In this document: positions 61,007 to 64,000 of the stretch, piece after piece
Position numbering within the stretch: the stretch's first letter is position 1
Layout: every line of letters begins with the position of its first letter
NCBI RefSeq assembly: GCF_000426525.1
Contig: NZ_AUFN01000015.1
Coordinates: 1-64,000 of the forward strand
Direction of reading: 5' to 3'
Source of the DNA: Nocardioides alkalitolerans DSM 16699
GTDB lineage: Bacteria > Actinomycetota > Actinomycetes > Propionibacteriales > Nocardioidaceae
DNA length: 64,000 nt
Translations under genes and position numbers: made by a program
The notes under the pieces: generated by a model
What the model was told of the DNA's origin: nothing
The model's input: the letters and a program-made list of their open reading frames with translations, nothing else
The model's database searches: none

Positions 61007-62563
61007 ATGGTGGCCCTGCTCCCCGACCCCGAGGACGTGTTCGCCATCAGCACCGCCCGCCGCACCACCCCGGCCGACGACGACGTCGCCGGCGTCCGCT
61101 TCCCCACCACCGACGGGTCGCGCAGCACGACCCGCACCGGCATCGCCGTCGTGGCCGACTCCCTCACCGGGGTCGACGACGCGCTCGCGCAGCGGGTCCG
61201 GGCGTCCGCGTCCTGGCGGAAGGACTACCTCGGGCACCTCGCGGCCTCCACCGCGGCGGCCGCCGCGGCGCCGGCGGCCCGACGCATCGCCGAGCAGGGG
61301 CTCGCGTCGGCCCGCGAGCGCTTCGTCTGGGTCGGAGCCGACGGCGACGAGACCCCGGTGGCGCAGCGCTTCGGTGACCACCGCCCGGCCGACGACGCCC
61401 GTCGGAGCACGGTGACGCCCGAGGTGGTGCGGGGCGGGCGCGACCGCCTGACGCGCGTCGAGGTGCCCTACCGCGGCGAGACGCTGCACGGCCCGCGGCT
61501 GGTGGAGCAGCTCGACCGCTGGGTCGAGGCCGGCGTCGTGGAGCCCGGGTTCGCCGCCGCGGTCACCACCGTCGTCGACGACCCGTCCTCCCTCTCCCTG
61601 CCCGGCCACGAGGTCGTCCTGCTCGGCGCGGGCGCGGCGATGGGGCCGCTGGCGACCCTGATGCGCTGGGGCGCCCACGTGGTCGCCCTCGACGTGCCGA
61701 CCCCGCGCGTCCAGGACCGGGTGCGCGGCCTCGTCGCCGCCGGGGCGGGCGAGGCCGTGCTCGTCGGTGCCGACCTGGCGAGCGACCTCGACGCCGTACG
61801 CCCCTGGCTGCGGCAGCGCCGCGAGGCCGAGGCCGTCCCGGTGCTCGGCACCCACGTGTACGCCGACGGCGGCCGCCACGTCGAGGTCACGGTCGCCGCC
61901 GACGTGCTCGCCCGCGACACCCTCGAGGAGCGTCCAGAGGCGCTGCTCGCCTACCTCAACACGCCCACCGACACGTTCCTCGTGCCGCCGGACGCGGTCC
62001 GCCAGGCGCGGGAGCGGGCGGGCCAGGCGGGCTGGAACGGACGCCCCCACCGCCTGGCCCACCGGGTGAGCGGTCGCCGGCTGTTCCGACCGACGTACGT
62101 CGAGGACCTGCACGGCGACGACGGCGAGGTGTGGGGCCTCATCGACACCCTCGTCGACGTCCAGGGCCCGAACTACGCCCTCGCGAAGCGGATCCAGCGC
62201 TGGCGCGCGACCACGGCCCACCAGACGGGCCACCGGGTCTCGACCACCGTCGCCCCCGCCTCCTGGACCCGGTCGGTCACCAAGAACCCGGTGCTCGCCG
62301 CGGCGTACGCCGGCGCCGGCCGCTTCGGCGTCGAGATCTTCGAGCCCGCCACGGTCGCGCCCCTGCTGGCCGCCAAGCTCGTGGCCGACACGCTCGCCCC
62401 GGCCGGCGACCCGACGAGCCACCCGGAGGCGCTCTTCTCCGACACCGCCGCCCACGGCGGCCTGTGGCGCCAGCCGTTCGAGCCCCGCAGCGCGCTCGGC
62501 GTCGCGGCGCTCCTGGGCCTGCCGCGCACGACGCTCCGCAGGGTCACGGCGCGACGGGGCTGA
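61007..62563 (+). CDS. Unknown Rossmann-containing protein
   Basis: 518 aa cytoplasmic protein; family not recognised. A central block HEVVLLGAGAAMGPLATLMRWG with AHVVALDVP (about 205-240) is a dinucleotide-binding-like strand-loop-helix. The N-terminal 130 residues are Ala/Arg-rich with helices, and the C-terminal third carries YAGAGRFGVEIFEPATVAPLL. Its translation is ordinary and it has its own position, so it is a real gene. The ATG at 61007 is not preceded by a strong site. Confidence 0.8.
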   Translation: MVALLPDPEDVFAISTARRTTPADDDVAGVRFPTTDGSRSTTRTGIAVVADSLTGVDDALAQRVRASASWRKDYLGHLAASTAAAAAAPAARRIAEQGLASARERFVWVGADGDETPVAQRFGDHRPADDARRSTVTPEVVRGGRDRLTRVEVPYRGETLHGPRLVEQLDRWVEAGVVEPGFAAAVTTVVDDPSSLSLPGHEVVLLGAGAAMGPLATLMRWGAHVVALDVPTPRVQDRVRGLVAAGAGEAVLVGADLASDLDAVRPWLRQRREAEAVPVLGTHVYADGGRHVEVTVAADVLARDTLEERPEALLAYLNTPTDTFLVPPDAVRQARERAGQAGWNGRPHRLAHRVSGRRLFRPTYVEDLHGDDGEVWGLIDTLVDVQGPNYALAKRIQRWRATTAHQTGHRVSTTVAPASWTRSVTKNPVLAAAYAGAGRFGVEIFEPATVAPLLAAKLVADTLAPAGDPTSHPEALFSDTAAHGGLWRQPFEPRSALGVAALLGLPRTTLRRVTARRG

Positions 62564-62575
62564 GGGGCGGGCCGG

Positions 62576-63295
62576 TCACCAGGCGATCGGGCCCTCGTCG
62601 TCGAAGAAGCCCCCGCGGGGGCCGTCGTCGGGCACGGTCGCGAGGCGGACCGCGATCGCTGCTCCCTGCGCGGCCGTGCGCGGTGCGGCGAACCCGGTGA
62701 AGTCGGTCGCGACGTAGCCGGGGCAGACCGCGTTGACGATCACGGGGGTGTCGGCGAGCCGGCGGGCGTACTGCACCGTGAGGGCGTTGAGCAGCGTCTT
62801 CGACGGCGCGTACGCCGCCATCACCGGCCCCGTCCGCAGCTCCAACGACCCCATGTTGCTGGAGACGTTCACGATGCGCGGCGACCCCGACCGCTCGAGC
62901 AGCGGCAGCATCGCGTTCGTCACCCGGACGACCCCGACCACGTTCGTGTCGAGCACCGTGCGCAGCACGTCGAGGTCGAGCGTCGTCGGGTCCTGCGCGC
63001 CGCCGTCGGTGCGCCCTGCGATGCCCGCGTTGTTGACGAGCACGTCGAGGCCGCCCGCCGCGTCGAGGGCACGGGCCGCGTCGGCGACGCTCTCGTCGGA
63101 CGTCACGTCGAGCGCCACGCCGAAGGCGTCGATGCCGGCCGCCCGCAACCGCTCGACCGCCTCCTCCCGACGTACGTCGTCGCGCGCGCCCACCGCCACC
63201 CGGTGGCCGAGCGCACCCAGCCCCTCGGCGATGGCGAGACCGATCCCCTTGTTCGCGCCGGTGACCAGCGCGGTCTTCGTCGTCATGCCGTCCAT
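62576..63295 (-). CDS. SDR-family oxidoreductase 3 (carbonyl-reductase-like)
   Basis: 239 aa with a short-chain layout of the carbonyl-reductase type: LVTGANKGIGLAIAEGL, LVNNAGIAG, NVSSNMGSLE and the catalytic YAPSK. A second ATG at 63286 is an alternative start. It is divergent from the LysR gene at 63378, which likely controls it. Confidence 0.9.
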   Translation of the reverse strand: MDGMTTKTALVTGANKGIGLAIAEGLGALGHRVAVGARDDVRREEAVERLRAAGIDAFGVALDVTSDESVADAARALDAAGGLDVLVNNAGIAGRTDGGAQDPTTLDLDVLRTVLDTNVVGVVRVTNAMLPLLERSGSPRIVNVSSNMGSLELRTGPVMAAYAPSKTLLNALTVQYARRLADTPVIVNAVCPGYVATDFTGFAAPRTAAQGAAIAVRLATVPDDGPRGGFFDDEGPIAW

Positions 63296-63377
63296 GCTCC
63301 CGAGGGCCGACCCGGTCGTCCACGACCGATCGGGTCGACCGTGATACCCGCGGGGTAACAGCCGGTAGGTTCGGCCC

Positions 63378-64000
63378 GTGGACCTCGTCGAGACCCGCGA
63401 GCTGCGCTACTTCGTGGCCGTCGCGGAGGAGCTGCACTTCGGACGCGCCGCCGAACGGCTCGAGATCGCCCAGCCGCCCCTCTCCCGGGCGATCCGTCAG
63501 CTCGAGCGCCGGCTCGGCGTCGACCTGCTCCGTCGCGACCGTCGCGGCACCGAGCTCACCGAGGCCGGCGAGGTGCTCCTGCGCGAGGCCCGCACCGCGC
63601 TCGACGCCGTGGCGGCCGCGGTACGACGTACGCGACGGGCGGCCCGACCCGACCGCTCCCTCGTGCTCGCGACGAAGGCCGGCGCGTCCCACGCGGTGCT
63701 GCAGCGGCTCCTCGACGCGTGGGCCGCCGACCCCCGCGTGCCCGCGGTCGAGGTGCTGCTGTGCGAGGTCGGCGAGCAGGCGGAGCTGCTGCGCGACGGG
63801 CGGGCCGACGTGGCCCTCATGCACCGGCCCGTCGACGACCTCGCCGGCTGCGACACCGAGGACCTCCACACCGAACCGCAGGTGGCGATCGTTCCGGGCA
63901 CCCATCCGCTGGCGGAGCGGGAGCGCGTGACGATGGCGGACGTCCGTGCCGTGCCCGACCTCCCCATGGCCCGCTGGCCCCGCCTCGACGGCACCTACCC
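63378..64000 (+). CDS. LysR-family regulator 3 (3' truncated)
   Basis: 207 codons to the end of the window from a GTG at 63378. HTH: LRYFVAVAEELHFGRAAERL and IAQPPLSRAIRQLERRLGVD, typical of BenM/CatM-type LysR proteins. The effector domain is only partly visible (GTHPLAERERV). Divergent from SDR 3 with 82 bases between them. Confidence 0.9.
   Translation, partial: MDLVETRELRYFVAVAEELHFGRAAERLEIAQPPLSRAIRQLERRLGVDLLRRDRRGTELTEAGEVLLREARTALDAVAAAVRRTRRAARPDRSLVLATKAGASHAVLQRLLDAWAADPRVPAVEVLLCEVGEQAELLRDGRADVALMHRPVDDLAGCDTEDLHTEPQVAIVPGTHPLAERERVTMADVRAVPDLPMARWPRLDGTY

Overview
The window reads as chromosomal DNA of a high-GC actinobacterium, most likely a Nocardioidaceae-type soil organism. 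The basis is GC-rich third codon positions, many GTG starts, operons joined by 4-base ATGA/GTGA overlaps, and a gene set of aromatic catabolism, KdpFABC and GlxA/IclR/LysR regulators. This placement is inference; no rRNA or tRNA marker was seen.

Layout. 1-4.9 kb: cupin fragment, a DHA2-type drug exporter with a divergent TetR regulator, a Tat-type secreted protein, a DUF2218 protein and an alpha/beta hydrolase. 4.9-12.05 kb: a compositionally foreign island with visibly lower GC. It holds a tightly overlapped minus-strand operon (PRTase-like protein, ORC/CDC6-like AAA ATPase, unknown Rossmann-like protein, N6-adenine methyltransferase). Downstream on the same strand are a candidate PD-(D/E)XK nuclease and a small unknown protein. 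This is the best candidate for an undescribed system, probably an anti-phage or restriction-modification-like system. 12.05-23.6 kb: an aromatic ring-cleavage cluster (extradiol dioxygenase, two FAH-family hydrolases, semialdehyde dehydrogenase, two SDRs, two flavoenzymes, ABM and VOC proteins) with two LysR regulators. 23.6-28.6 kb: a sugar-type ABC importer and a divergent metallo-beta-lactamase-fold hydrolase.

28.6-35.7 kb: catalase-like protein, a CAD-type alcohol dehydrogenase lacking its structural-zinc cysteines, a VOC protein, a GlxA/AraC regulator, small membrane proteins, a secreted FN3 protein and an NAD(P)H oxidoreductase. 36.1-39.9 kb: a large secreted GH78 alpha-L-rhamnosidase behind LacI-like operators. 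40.0-43.0 kb: a PAP2-type membrane enzyme and a CocE-type hydrolase. 43.5-51.9 kb: one minus-strand cluster pairing an IclR regulator with a P450, a PDR-type reductase, a ThDP enzyme and a NitT/TauT-type ABC importer, probably for uptake and O-demethylation of an aromatic acid. 52.07-59.9 kb: complete kdpFABCDE, including the 38-residue KdpF. 59.9-64.0 kb: CorA transporter, an unknown Rossmann-containing protein, an SDR and a truncated LysR gene.

Three families of palindromic repeats occupy the spaces between genes: three hairpins in the catabolic operon (one translated as the tail of a VOC protein), five copies of an inverted repeat with GTGTGGCGGACG arms, and a three-unit tandem array of double hairpins at 43.09-43.55 kb with a related single copy at 21.55 kb. 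No integrase, transposase, tRNA, rRNA or CRISPR array was found.
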